This document shows positions 1 through 43,599 of a stretch of DNA of 64,000 nucleotides, in pieces. The DNA is from Siphonodentalium dalli (lineage: Eukaryota; Mollusca; Scaphopoda; Gadilida; Siphonodentaliidae): positions 182,314,556 through 182,378,555 of the forward strand of contig CP136067.1 in assembly GCA_032622095.1 (NCBI GenBank), given 5' to 3'. Each line of letters starts with the position of its first letter. The first letter of the stretch is position 1. The translations under genes and the position numbers were made by a program. The notes beneath the pieces were generated by a model, which searched no databases, was not told the origin of the DNA, and was given only the letters and a program-made list of their open reading frames with translations.

Positions 1-540
1 TATATACTATAGCATGGATGTGGTGTCACTGCACGGGGGCTTGCTTACCTCATATATGGTTTACTTAAATCGGGGGGAAAAACATATTTTCATATTATCA
101 GCACCCCTGTCCCAAAAATTGGTGTCTCATTCCTGGAGCTTTGGTGTCTTAGTCCTCGAGCTCTAGCGTTTTTTTTTATTAAATCAGCATATCTTGCACA
201 GATCTATAGTATGTCCATGGTCATACTAGTGTGAATGTGGTGTCACTGAGGGCTTGCTTCCCTCATATGGTGTGCCTGTATACTCGAAAATTGAATAAAA
301 TCAAAGTCGCCACGACTCATACAGAAAGTAATGCTATCGCGAGTAGCCCCAACTAATATATACAGATGATAATATAATGCCATCACGAGTCGCGCCAACT
401 AAAACAGAAGGTAATACTATTGCGAGTCAGCCATTTTGATAAAGAAGTTGGGCTAGCTCCCTACCCATCCAAACCAATGAAAACAAGAGGTGATATGTCA
501 ATAGGAGTTAAGGTTAAGTTATGGATAAACCTATTTATTC
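1..540. repeat. Left-edge repeat remnants, no gene
   Basis: A motif of the type GGTGTCACTG...GGGCTTGCTT occurs at about 20-50 and again at 239-272, and a degenerate unit of about 60 bp (ATCACGAGTCGC...AATACTAT) repeats two to three times in 310-435. No coding potential is recognised. Confidence 0.45.
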
Positions 541-2790
541 ACCAGAGGTGTTTAGTTACATATAACCATGATTTGCGCTTAATTGCGCTCAAGTGAAATT
601 GATTGTGCTTAAGCGCAAATAATTACGCTTAAGCGCAATGATTGCGCTTATGATCTTAAGCGTAATTATTTGCGCTTAAGCGCAATTGATTGCGCTTAAG
701 CGCAATTAATTATTAAAAGTGAATTTGGCCTCCCATGTATTGATTGCAAAATTTAATAATTTACCATGCGGACCCCCCAGATAAATAGCTGTTGTTATCA
801 AGTCACACTCAGAAGTATGTGCAACACTGTAACTTTTGCTCCGAAAATTTGTATGGAAATTTCCATCCAAAATGATTCACTTAACCTCCCCATCAACAGG
901 CTGGGGCCATAGCACCTTCTTTATGCCTACATTAGTGTAGATGTATATACGTCGATACACTAATCATATGTATATTTCTAGTCAGGTGGTTGTCCACAAC
1001 CCATTAAAGTCACGGGTGGCGTTCGTTGCAGAAATATTCATATTTGTTCAAATCGCCATCAACAGAAGGAATATCTAATATATATTTTGGGACTTCTGTT
1101 TGTCTGTCTGTCTGTTAGCTATGGCCGGGAAAACGGCTGGACCGATTGAGCTCAAACTTCCAATCTGAGGTTAAAAACCACGGGCAGTGTTTACCGCCGT
1201 TTTGGAGAAGCTCCAAGCACCCCTTCTCCACACCTAGTCACCAAAATGACCGTCCTTGGCACTGTGGAGTTAATCGCGTTGATAGTTAAAGAGCGTTCGT
1301 ATCCGCAGTGTCGTTGATAAAGAGCATATGCGTTGTAGTGTGATTCTTATGTCTGGGGGCAGACGTGAATGTGTCTGTATCCAGACATGAGCGTGTTGTG
1401 TGATTCTTATGTGTGTCTTCGTACTTAGGGGTTCCAAGGAACGGGGGAGATTTTCATCGGGTAAGTTCTTCACCTTGAAACGGGTACCCAAAAACGTACC
1501 TATTTCAGGGACGGGTACCATCACGGGACGGGTACCATCATTTCTCTTGATTAATTTCTCTTCATTAAAAAGGCAGAATTAACTCAAATTAAATTAAAAA
1601 ATTAACGGAGGCAGAATTAACTCAAATTAAATTTAAAAATTAACGGATTTCGACGAAATTTTATACCTAGGGATACTTTTGTCGGGGGAGTGTTTTAGAC
1701 GGGTCAATTCGTGACACCGACCTGACCTTGACCTTCAAAATGGTAAATTCAAGGTCAAATCGGGTAAAACGGACGGATTTCGACGAGATTTTATACCTAG
1801 AGGTACTTTTGTCCGGGGAGTGTTTTGGAGGGGTCAAATCGTTACCCCGACCTGACCTTGACATTCAAAATGGTCAACTCAAGGTCAAAGCCCGGACGAA
1901 GTCGGGTCACCTGCTAGTTAATATATATATATAGTTTTGTTCAGATGCCAAACATAATCAGCGCGTAAATAGTATATTTTCGTCAAGACGTTCGGTGGTG
2001 TAAACAAGAACCTGCTCGTGTTACAAAAGTTTTGCTTCTGTTTACACAACACATCGCAATTCTATATTGGTTAATCACACACAAATAATATAAACGCTCT
2101 TTATTGTTTCCATATCAGGAAAACAGTAACAAATAACGCTCTTTATGTTTACCATATCCGGATCTAAATAAAAGCCTAGTTCTGTAACATTTTTTGCTTG
2201 TGTTTACACAACAAAGGAAAACCATTTGACAATAACATACTGTTTATGCCATATTTATGATTGGTATAAGAACAAGGTCTGTCTGTATTTTACTATTCTT
2301 TCTGTTTATGGCTGTTTTTGACGGAGGTGAATATTTTAACAGCATACACACCGCCAACACCGCCTGTATTCAGGTATTTTAAATCACTAAAGTGTTTTTG
2401 ATACCAGAGGTAGTGACAGAAAACCGCAAAAAAAAACGCTTATCATCTCCTTCAGCATAAAGTGAGTTGACAGCTCAGCTGCAATTAATAGGAGATAACT
2501 CCACTCATAGAAATCAACAAAAACTTCTCAATATTAGTGTTAATCACCTTTGACTAACTTGGACAACTGCTCGGATCGATTTATTGTAAATAATTAATCA
2601 AACTTTATATTGATGCGTTATCGCAAACAATTGTTCTTTTCTAGTAATTAATTATCAGTATGCCATTCGGGGTCCACTTAGTTTTATGGGAGGCGAAATT
2701 CACTTTTAATAATTATATATGCTTAACCACAAATATATGCGCTTAATCGCAAATATTTGTACTTGGGCACAATTATGTTCATTTCGTGAA
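541..2790. mobile_element. Candidate ~2.2-kb inverted-repeat element with GCGCTTAAGCGC ends
   Basis: 712-736 and 2686-2710 are inverted copies with one mismatch in 25. Both flanks are rich in the palindrome TTGCGCTTAAGCGCAA (several copies in 575-705; degenerate copies in 2720-2790). That is the layout of a DNA element with reiterated subterminal motifs. No transposase frame is seen inside. The exact ends and any target duplication were not found. Confidence 0.45.
1644..1895. repeat. 130-bp tandem duplication
   Basis: Two adjacent copies begin at 1644 and 1774, each starting CGGATTTCGACGA and containing CCGACCTGACCTTGAC. The block at 1090-1920 opens with a CTGT microsatellite (TGTCTGTCTGTC), a feature also seen in inverse orientation (GACAGACAGAC) at 30655 and 31270. 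Short open frames on both strands here come from this duplication. Confidence 0.7.
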
Positions 2791-2872
2791 CTCCCATGTC
2801 CCGTTATACATGATATGTGGAAGACTCTCCTAACATGATTTTTAATTTTCTTATTTTCGCTTTATTGTGCTT

Positions 2873-3068
2873 AAATGTACTCAATCCGATCAGAGGGTCC
2901 ACATATCATCAAGATATAACAATAACAACATTTCTTCAAAATACGCTTTAGTTATCAGAATCGATTAATTTCAACAAAATAATGCTAACCACTGTCGAAT
3001 ATGTTATCAAATTTCCCAAAACGTGTTATTTATCAACATTTTGTTCAACGAAATATGGCCGTATTATC
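2873..3068. mobile_element. Family I (TTAA palindrome) short derivative
   Basis: 2873-2995 is the reverse complement of 48103-48217, and 2995-3065 is the reverse complement of about 47150-47215. This is therefore a version of the 46906-48212 element without its roughly 0.9-kb centre. Confidence 0.6.
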
Positions 3069-3077
3069 ACCGTGTTT

Positions 3078-3330
3078 TCTATACTTAAGTTCCATTTGGA
3101 CCATCTACTTTTATACTCAACATAATATATGCAACAAATGAATGACTTTGAGCCATGGATGAGTGCACAATACACTAATGACTCATGTGTTCTATCAACA
3201 ATACAAACAACATGGTAATTATAATGAAAATGATTTATGACTCCAGCCATTTATAATTTATCCATTTTCATTATAATTAACACGTTGTTTGCATCATTCA
3301 TAGAGCACACCAGTATATTTTGCGTTCATA
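3078..3330. mobile_element. Family D palindromic MITE, diverged copy
   Basis: It shares ATGGTAATTATAATGAAAATG and its inverted partner, plus the flanking GAGCCATGG...GTGCA block, with the fuller copy at 14144-14609. The palindrome core is about 3184-3318. Confidence 0.6.
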
Positions 3331-3335
3331 CAAGT

Positions 3336-5295
3336 TTCGTGTTTCGCGCACTAACTCGGTAATATTATTATATTAATTAATTTCGCAATGCTTATTATAC
3401 TATAAAGAAACACTCATATATTCAATATATTAGCACCGTATCTCATCAGATCAAAGAGACGGTATATCGTATAGTTTATGTAAGACTAATTTTCATATAT
3501 ACCAATCCGTTTTGCAGACAACTTAGTAGACAATTGCGTTCAAATTACTTGAGTCGCCACTGTCTTGACAACTGGATTATGCTGCCACGCAATGCACACT
3601 ATTAGTTTTCAGTATATCGTTGTTTTAAAGTGTTTTACATTTTACCACCCACGCGTAATCGTGCTAAAATTCAGGTGATCATCGTTTAAAGATGTTATTT
3701 CAACGTTAATCATTAACGCCATGTTGCTATGTGTTGTTTTGTGTTCAGCAGTTACGCGTAACGTTGTGAGAAGGGGGTAACTGTTGTGATGCGTTTGCAT
3801 AAACGTAGTAAGTTTCGCGTATATGTGGTCTGATAAATACATCCAAAATATAATTTCCAGGTATAAACACAGTCTCTGCGACAGAGTATGTAGGCAATTT
3901 TGGTCAAGTTTGGAATTTATTAAAGATAGGCTATGGTACTCCTTTGTGTTTTGATAAATTGCGTTCATAATATACCACCATCCATTATTCTGATAAAAGC
4001 GAAATATTCGTGTTTCATGACTTGATCGGGGGTAATTATGACTACTATTTTGAGGCACAGACAAAATGATCTGCATATTTGATGAAGTAGGCCTACTATA
4101 TGAATATGTCTCATACTGTTCTATAGCACTGTTTATCTTGAATCGTGTGATATATGTGTAATTTAACAGTTAAATGGAATTTAATAGGGATGTATTGATT
4201 AGGTGACATTTTCTAGAAGCAGATATATATATATATATATACTCAGAGTAGTCTCACGAATGTGACCGATCATCATTTATTTTGATAACTAAAACACCAA
4301 ACCTGTCAAAACTCACTGCAGATAAAACTGCGTTATTTTCCATTTCTGGGCGCCCAAAAGTCCGGATTTAACCGTTGCACGAGACCCTGCTTTCCCGTGC
4401 TATCTCATAAGCTATACATTAGAGAAAATTTTACATCTCTGATCAAACATTCTATTATACTCCGCAATCACCTTTCCTCGCATAATTCGGGCATGTGTTC
4501 ACTCTTATTCAATTTTGCACAAAATTTAAATTTCATTCGATTTTGTCCATTTTTTGGCGGCCATTTTGTTACAGACATTATACAGATATGGATTACGACT
4601 AAGCATTGTATGTGTATAATTCAATTTATTACGTATTTGAAATTAATTGGAGCATTTACCGCAGAAATTCCGCACTTTCCGATACCGATTCAGATGCCAT
4701 TCAGTGTGAACGCCATCTTGGATCCTGAATTTTCCCATGAGCGGATATTTGCGGATTTTGGATGTTGTTTTTTTCCACGTCGAATGACACCAAAATCAGC
4801 TTGCATCCAATTTATTTCGGGTTCAATTCTCCCACGACCACACTACTGGTAGAGATTGGACTACACTTCTTTGACAAGAGGTGCTACGAAAACAAATGAC
4901 AGGAAATAAGAAGACAGAACAACTGAATTTGAAAATATCCGATTCCACTTCCTTTATATTTTCTGCAGTGGAATTTAGTCGCATCGTTAAAGTTCAAGGT
5001 CACAGTTATAACACGGAAGTGAGATTTTTGTGTCAGAATCTGAATATAAATAGTCATTAAAATCAACATCATTAAAAGAATTACGATGCATATAAAGATC
5101 ATTTTATATATGACAAAAACGACGCATTAGTGCATTACCAGGTTTAATTCGAGACTTTTGCTTAAGAGGTTAGGGAAACCTCCGAATCTATCATTTTGTC
5201 AAGCTTTGTGAAGTTTGTCAAAGTTTGTGACTCACAGGTTTTGGTAGTTTCTACACGAAAGTAGAGATGTGACCAATGTATACCTAAAATGGAAT
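3336..5295. other. Intergenic, nothing recognised
   Basis: AT-rich sequence with an AT-dinucleotide run at about 4222-4242. Two open frames of 144 codons (minus, 3642-4076) and 151 codons (plus, 4397-4852) have no recognisable domain and no splice or compositional support. I do not call them genes. Confidence 0.5.
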
Positions 5296-5463
5296 ACAGG
5301 AGAAGTCGGCCCCATACGAAGACGGCCCCGCGCGAAGTCGGTCCCAGAGAAGTCGGTCCCACATGTAACAGTAATAATAATGAAAAAATAACATAACAGA
5401 TTATATTAATACAATTAACAATAAATTCAAACGGCGTCGTCATCGCTGTCATCAGTTATGGGT

Positions 5464-6830
5464 GTAGTCCAAGTCTTCTTGTACTAAAACCAGCTAAGAT
5501 ATTGGGATGGCGATGCTGGCGTTTAGTCCAAGACCGCCCTATATGCTCGCTTATGACACGGCTTAAGCGTTAGTGACCCGCTCAAATAAAACCACAATTA
5601 TATGAAATAAAATATCACAATTGCGACAATAAACGGATATTTTCCGCAGAAGACATGCTATTTTATCTGAAACCCACATCAGTTGTGAATTTAAAACGGT
5701 AATTTAATGCGAAAAGAGACATTTACCTCAATGTTTACAATTTTTTTAAAGTATGCGAACTCGGTTGACCTCGCGAACTGTGTTCGGCATTTTCAGTTGA
5801 AAATATTCCGTAGATTTTGGACTAACAACGCAAATTACGATGAATTCTCCATTGTAATCGTAATTATGTGTGTCAATAAATAAAAAATAAATAGATTAAT
5901 TAAACATTGGAGATATAAATGTAATACATTAAATAAATTACGGGAATTATAACCCTCTCAAAGTTTAAAACAGTGTAAACACAACGAGCATTAGAATAAA
6001 TAATATGCCTTATATGGTGCTACATTTCACCCACATTTGGTGGACTTCCGCGAAATTAAGATATATACTAAGCGAACAGGGCAATATATTGCTCTTGTTA
6101 TGCACACAAAAAATCAAACAAAATTTGTATACATTTTGAACCTTAAGTTTGAAAAGTCCCACTGAAACGGAAGAACTATATTTCGAAACTGTGTGATTCG
6201 GTTCTCCGATTATTTTATCAACACACAAATCAAAATGCACATCACAATCATGGCAAGTCAGACATAAGAGTTCTAATTTGCTCCAATTTTGACAAGTTGC
6301 TTGCGAAAATTGTCAACAAAACTACCGTTCTGATCCTCCATTATGTCATTAAGTTTTTAGTGCGGGAATTGTTCTGAAAGCACATAGAAAACTGGACTTT
6401 CGGGCGATCGGTTTTCTCCATTTTGTTCGGAAAACCCCGCGCTATATATAGAAACGGAAAGTAGAATTCTCAGAACAAACAGCGGATTATGCCGAACTTA
6501 TTCGGACCACTTCGGCTTTCGGTTAAAACGTAAACAAACAGAGAAACAAATCGATGTTTATGGCAATCAACCGGAATATTCTATGTGTAATTTAACATTA
6601 AAGTTAGATTATTATACACCATTGTGACCATAAGATGTAAGCCTTTCCGATGTATATAGCATCATGTATTGATTTGCTAGGTAAATCGAGTAAAATACAC
6701 CACAGATTCCCGCCACAGATCGTGGGCGTAAGTCGTGTGGTAGGATTGGTATGCAAGCGGGCTTGGACTAAACGCCAGCATCGCCATCCCAATATCTTAG
6801 CTGGTTTTAGTACAAGAAGACTTGGACTAT
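5464..6830. mobile_element. Inner element bounded by 69-bp near-perfect inverted repeats
   Basis: 5464-5532 and 6762-6830 are reverse complements over about 69 bp with very few differences (contains CAGCTAAGATATTGGGATGG). The interior has no recognisable protein. It may be an insertion in the 5296-8150 element or part of its structure. Confidence 0.6.
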
Positions 6831-7099
6831 TATGGGTGCTGAAATCTTGGCGATCCTATTGAGTAGCTGGCTTGTTGTCAAATCTCTGTCTCTATAGCTA
6901 CACAGCTTCCATGGGTTAAAGATTTGAGCTAATGGCTTCATTCGCTGAGCAGCAATCAACTGTACTTATATATCAGCTTGCTTTCATTGTCTGTAGGCAA
7001 CTATCCAGTCTGGGTGAACGTCGACTCTATATTTGAAATATAGAGTCTGGAGCTAATGTCGCCAAAACCATTTCTATTCAGCGAAGAGCTTCCCCAAAA

Positions 7100-7107
7100 T
7101 GACGTCA
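7100..7107. promoter_or_regulatory. Palindromic CRE-type motif TGACGTCA
   Basis: A perfect full CRE/ATF octamer. It lies about 3.4 kb upstream of the first DEF8 coding exon and inside the 5.3-8.15 kb element. No promoter context is visible; a chance match is possible. Confidence 0.2.
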
Positions 7108-7212
7108 CGGATTTTTAAAAATCGATGATTGACAGGTGTCCCCACGTGTTATTTGTTGTGCTTCGCCGACTCATCAACCCACAGAAGGCCTGTGTCGCGA
7201 CATAAACTTACA

Positions 7213-7461
7213 GAAGATACTATTTGTCGTTTGTGCGACTATTCTCTTTCGGGAGATGAACTCGCTGTATCAACGGGAAAGCTGCATCCGAGAGCAAAAA
7301 AATAAGGTCGTCATCAAAAATGATGCTTTAGAACTATTTAAAAGCATAAAATTAAGTCATTTCCTCGGTGTTTGACTTTCAGGTGACTTTTTTACGGCAA
7401 ATAATTTGATTTGCAAACCATGTTACAATAAAGTAAATCAAATACACGGACATGAGTAAAG
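7213..7461 (+). pseudogene. Broken CxxC...CxxC zinc-finger-like frame
   Basis: Frame 1 reads EDTICRLCDYSLSGDELAVS...HPRAKK and then stops. A one-base shift at the seven-A run 7296-7302 moves the reading to frame 2, which continues NKVVIKNDALELFKSIKLSHF, passes a TGA at 7372-7374, then reads GDFFTANNLICKPCYNKVNQ and stops. The two CxxC pairs, about 70 codons apart, with a helix-like KNDALELFKSIKL between, look like one zinc-binding domain. I do not recognise a specific family. It lies inside the 5296-8150 repeat element, so a transposon-borne domain is plausible. The frameshift could also be an assembly error. Confidence 0.4.
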
Positions 7462-8204
7462 TTCTATTTATATTTATGGGAGGCCAAGTTGGTACCATAC
7501 GCAGACCTATCTATCAGGTTCAGCACATCCTTCAAATTAATCGGAATCGTACCGAATATATAATTTCGAAGCCATTTTTTCTGTCTCTGTTGTATTTGCA
7601 AGCCTCGAAATTCCGCTCTGTTACTATATTTAGAGGTGACATTATGGGAGTCTCCGCCCACTGACACTTGTTTATTAACCCATACGGTTTCATTGGACGG
7701 AAAATAATTTACGCAATCAATAAGATTACGGAATCCCGAGGACTTGGAAATGAGATAGCGATGTTATCCGTCAGACCTAATATTCAATGTTGTAATGAAT
7801 ATTTAGGTATGAGTTTACTCAGACTGGCAACTATCATTGTTTTTATAACTTTTATAAAAGCAGGGTATATACGTAACTGAAAATTTTAAATAGCTGGATA
7901 CCCAAAATGAACCAAAGGGGCTGACAGTGACCATTTCAGCGTCACTGTCTGCCCATAATTGACGTTCATTGTGTTGTTATGATTAAGATAGCATTGCGGA
8001 CTTCACAATTAGCCTACATAAACATTCTCTGATTTAAGGCTTCAATCAACTCCTATCTATATATAAACGGGGCCGACTTCTCTGGGGCCGTCTTCGCGCG
8101 GGGCTGTCTTCATATGGGGCCGTCTTCGCGCGGGGCTGACTTCTCCAGATACCACTAAAATGTCATATTCCACGCAAGTTCTGGTTTGGTGAAGGTGGAT
8201 TTAA

Positions 8205-8583
8205 TACCCTGCTAGACAAAACAAGTGTCCACTTAACTGCGGTGCGGTTAGCGTTGCCACCACGGCTGAAATGCAATTACACCACGGTTCCACCGGCTAA
8301 ATACAGTTGGGCCGCGGTGTAATCACCATTTGGCATGGTGTAGTTGCCATGGTGTACTTTCATCAAACTGAAAAAAGACAATACAAATAAAAAATCTAAC
8401 AACGGTGTACATGCCATTCGGCCGCGAGGGTAGTTGCCTTTCGGCCACAGTGAATTTGCCGTTTGGCTGCAGTGTACTTGCCGTTCGGCCGTGGTGTTCA
8501 ACTGCAGTTACAAACTCTGACACCGCGGCCGAACGGCAAATACACCGCGGTGCCAATGGACACTTGTTTTGTCCAGCGGGGTA
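8205..8583. mobile_element. Family E element, copy 1 (TA-flanked)
   Basis: Ends read TA-CCCTGCTAGACAAAACAAG and CTTGTTTTGTCCAGCGGGG-TA, i.e. about 22-bp inverted repeats with TA at both borders, as in Tc1/mariner-type insertions. The interior repeats a GCCGTTCGGCCGCGGTG-like motif many times in both orientations. A second copy is at 59625-60009. Confidence 0.75.
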
Positions 8584-8599
8584 AACCAAAAAAATATAT

Positions 8600-10523
8600 A
8601 ACTGTTTGAGGTGACAATACTGACATGCAAGAAAAAACATGGGTTGGGTGGCTTTTTCATTTTATTTATTTTTTCATTTTATTTTCAACAATTCTCCAAA
8701 TAACTATGAATGCCAAGACTGCTAGGTTTTGTAACATTTTTGGCTTTTGTTTACATAACAAAGCATACGATTACGAACTTGGCAATAACAAACTATTCAC
8801 ATGATATTTATCATTTTGTGATTGGTGTAAGAAGATAAGAACAATGTCTGCCTACCAGTATATTTACCACAGAGTGCAAGAACAATACATCGCAAAAATA
8901 AAAATTACTTCCGTCATATACGGACTATGAGTATCCATCAGTCTTTTGTTCCATCAGAACATTTTTAAGTTCCCTGACACCACAAACACAACCTGAACTT
9001 TGATTCGACTGTGACCTAATTCCAGTTTAACACCACATTCGATGTCCGTTTTACATGGAAATGAATCGGTTTACGTGGAAAATAAAATGGGACAAGTACT
9101 AATTTTGCAAAATCAATAAAATGAAAATGGTTGGGGGCTCCAGAATAGGGGTGGGTGGGTCACCAAAAACACAGGGCTTTTTTTTTTTGGCCTTATAAGA
9201 ACATTGAGCAAGCAGAATGTACTCGGTTACGAAAATAAAAGTGTGTCCAATCTGATTGTTCCAGACATCTCATTTCAATAATACAATTGCCTCAGTCACA
9301 CATTTAAGCAAATATAAATGAAAGGCGTCTAGTATCTATTTAGTTATCAAAATGAAACAAAACAATGCCAGTTGACTTACTGAATATGTTGAATGTAATC
9401 ATGTCTAATGTAACCAAATACTGAACGTGAACGTCCCCTTGCACCAAACTTCAGCAATATTAAAGCGGCTGGGGTTGTTTGTGAACACCTGCAGTCGCCA
9501 GCCAAGACTCCATCTAATGCTGGAATGGCAGGTCGATAATTGAAGTTTCGAACAGACCTGGATCAATCAGGAAGTTCAAGTGAGCAGACCCCACATCGGC
9601 GATCGCCCTAACAGACACACATTTTTAAGAATTTTATTTCTTCCAAGTATTGTGCTTATGGAACATTGTGTGTACGATGAAGTAGGTAATATAGATATTG
9701 GTATATTTAAGTATATAGCATATATGCATATAGACAACTGACATGTGTGGGTGTTAAAAAGATGTTTTCAAATTTCACGATTTCTGCTACAGAATTACTT
9801 AAATACACCTGTACTTAAATTACTAATTATCATTTTATATATTTACTTTTATTTATAAAACTACCAGTGTGTGTGTGAATCAAATGTGAACCGTGAATAT
9901 TGATGCGTTTGTAAATTGTAGCAATGTAGGGAATTAGGAACTTGGGTCTTCTTCTTCGACTGTAACGGCCACACTAAATGCAGCAAGTCCCTAATTTTGA
10001 GGCTGGGTCACCATCAATTATTGAATTAATGAGTGAAAAACTACCCTTGGCACAAGAGATTGAAGAGTCAAGTCTCCAGGTCTGGCATAATAACAAATTC
10101 ATCTATAATGTGTTTTAAGTCCCAAATAAAGTTTCATGCTATTTGTTCAACTGTCGAAACGCATGCAAATCACATTTAAAAATAAGCTTGACCTGTTGAG
10201 TGTGTAAACTAAGGTCCCTATTATGTTCTGTGCATGCGGAACATTTGCAGTGTGCTATTATTTATCATGTGATAGTAATATACCGGTACCAAATGTTTTG
10301 TGTTGTATCGCAATATTATTTTCTTCTCCAGGGAGAATTAGAATATTAAATAATAGTAGTCTTTAAAATTAGCCCTCGAAATTGGGAAAAATGTCCTATG
10401 GCAAATTTAATGCTGTGGCATGCCACATGTTGTCACAACATTGCTTATTGCCATGGGCAAATCGAGGACTGTTATAATGCAGCATATTTCTCACTGTAAT
10501 CGTGATTATTTTTTCATTCTCAG
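8600..10523. other. Upstream of DEF8, mostly unrecognised
   Basis: 8720-8850 resembles parts of 2190-2330 and 19250-19400 (GTAACATTTTTGGCTT...TTTACATAACA...ACTTGGCAATAACA), so it is an interspersed repeat. The rest shows no gene. DEF8 5' non-coding exons probably lie here or further left but cannot be identified by eye. Confidence 0.4.
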
Positions 10524-10563
10524 GATTACAACTTATTACTGCTATCAGTTCTTAATAGAAGAG

Positions 10564-42269
<31,706 letters not shown>

Positions 42270-42281
<12 letters not shown>

Positions 42282-42395
42282 AGATGAAGACGTATCAATC
42301 TTATAAACAGTGGAATCAACTAGAGATGAAGACGTATCAATCTTATAAACAGTGGAATCAACTAGAGATGAAGACGTATCAATCTTAAAAACAGT
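42270..42395 (+). repeat. 42-bp tandem repeat x3 across the DEF8 stop codon
   Basis: Three copies at 42270-42311, 42312-42353 and 42354-42395. The first two are identical; the third has one change, T to A, near its end. The unit is 14 codons long and has TAG in the DEF8 frame as its fourth codon. The repeat therefore sets the protein's C-terminus (GIN-stop) and adds two further in-frame TAGs behind it. Confidence 0.92.
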
Positions 42396-43594
42396 TTTCA
42401 CAGTTGATATCTAACTTGTCAGTGCTCTATTACCGAGTCGAAATTATTGTGAAATATCAAGGATAAAAAGAGAATCTAGTGTTCATCAAACATTAATTTA
42501 TTATATAAACATTTATCTCAGCCACTCTTGAGATAACTGTTGTTATCTACTCAGAAACACTAATTATCCTCTATATTTATGGAATACTAATTAGGGTACA
42601 CCAATATTATAAGCCTGATTTACAAACATTTGGGTGGAAAAAAGTAAATGCAGAAGAGAAGAAAATATTAAAAATATATTCAATATCTCACAGACGATCG
42701 GCAAACAGTGAAATTAGGCATAAATGTTACAAGATTTATGAAAATGGTATGCTTTGTTCAAGTTATAAAAACTAACTGAGGTATTTCTTCCCATAAAGCA
42801 TATCAAATAACAGAAAATATGGAGAAAGCAAAATAAAAGGCTCTGCAAGCAGATATTTTCTTCAATACATGATCCATAATTTATTCAAAAGGAACATATG
42901 CCACCCAATGAAAGTTATTTATTTATTTTTTAGACATATTGATTTGCTCATACACACATGTGTTTAAACAAAGTATATACTTCAAAGGGGATTGGAGGAC
43001 AAGTGCTAAATACTTAGAGTTCCCCTCTTCTCTCCCAATACGTTATTGGAAAACAGTTATAAATTCGGTTCTTAAAACAGGCTATTAAATTGCCGTTACT
43101 AATGGAAAGATAATCTAGTGTTTTCAAATGAATATGGTAAATTATTTAATTTCTGACAGAGAATTTTATTTTGTTTCGCATGCGACAAACTGCTCGCAAA
43201 AACTGAAAATTTGTCTTGGTCACTCTTAAGATCATTTTTGGTATGCACTCGAAAACACTATAAATCCTCTAGATTTATGAAAATTATTTGCCAATAGAAA
43301 ATCAAATAATCTCTCTTTTGACTCTTATCTTGGCCATGATATATAAGCAAGATTCGGCCATGAATATTAAATTTTTTATTGTTATAATTTATCGACAGGT
43401 AGATTTAACGAAAAAAATTCAGTTATTATTATAATTAGGCAATGTTTCAGCGAATATTTTGATCTTGTAGTTTTATAATTATCTATAGAACAATTCTGCT
43501 TTGCAAATTCCAGAAGTGAGATTATTGATTTGTCCGTGGGTGATAACAATAACAAGTAACAAAGTAAAGGTAGAATTGTGACATATTTCCTACA
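42396..43594. other. DEF8 3' flank, no further gene
   Basis: AT-rich; probably the DEF8 3' UTR then intergenic. ATCCTCTA(T/G)ATTTATG(A/G)AA-like sentences recur at 42568 and 43267. No coding signal. Confidence 0.4.
42832..42837 (+). terminator. Candidate DEF8 polyadenylation signal AATAAA
   Basis: First AATAAA downstream of the DEF8 stop, about 550 bp into the presumed 3' UTR. An ATTAAA variant occurs earlier, at 42667. The region is AT-rich, so chance matches are likely; which is used, if either, is not shown by the sequence. Confidence 0.3.
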
Positions 43595-43599
43595 TTTAA

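Larger units (their letters stand above)
5296..8150. mobile_element. Large (~2.85 kb) inverted-repeat element with reiterated GAAGTCGGCCCC ends
   Basis: The left end (about 5300-5360) has tandem 17-22 bp units of the form GAAGTCGGCCCC/GAAGACGGCCCC. The right end (about 8064-8150) has the same units inverted. Between them lie a second inverted pair (5464-5532 and 6762-6830) and the broken zinc-finger frame at 7213-7461. No target duplication was defined. Confidence 0.5.

Noticed and set aside
3642-4852. Open frames of 144 codons (-) and 151 codons (+)
   Set aside because: No recognisable domain, no conserved motif and no splice context; such lengths occur by chance across 64 kb.
7023-7047. 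Perfect short palindrome GACTCTATATTTGAAATATAGAGTC-type stem as an operator or terminator
   Set aside because: Isolated and short in an AT-rich intergenic region of an animal genome; no supporting context.
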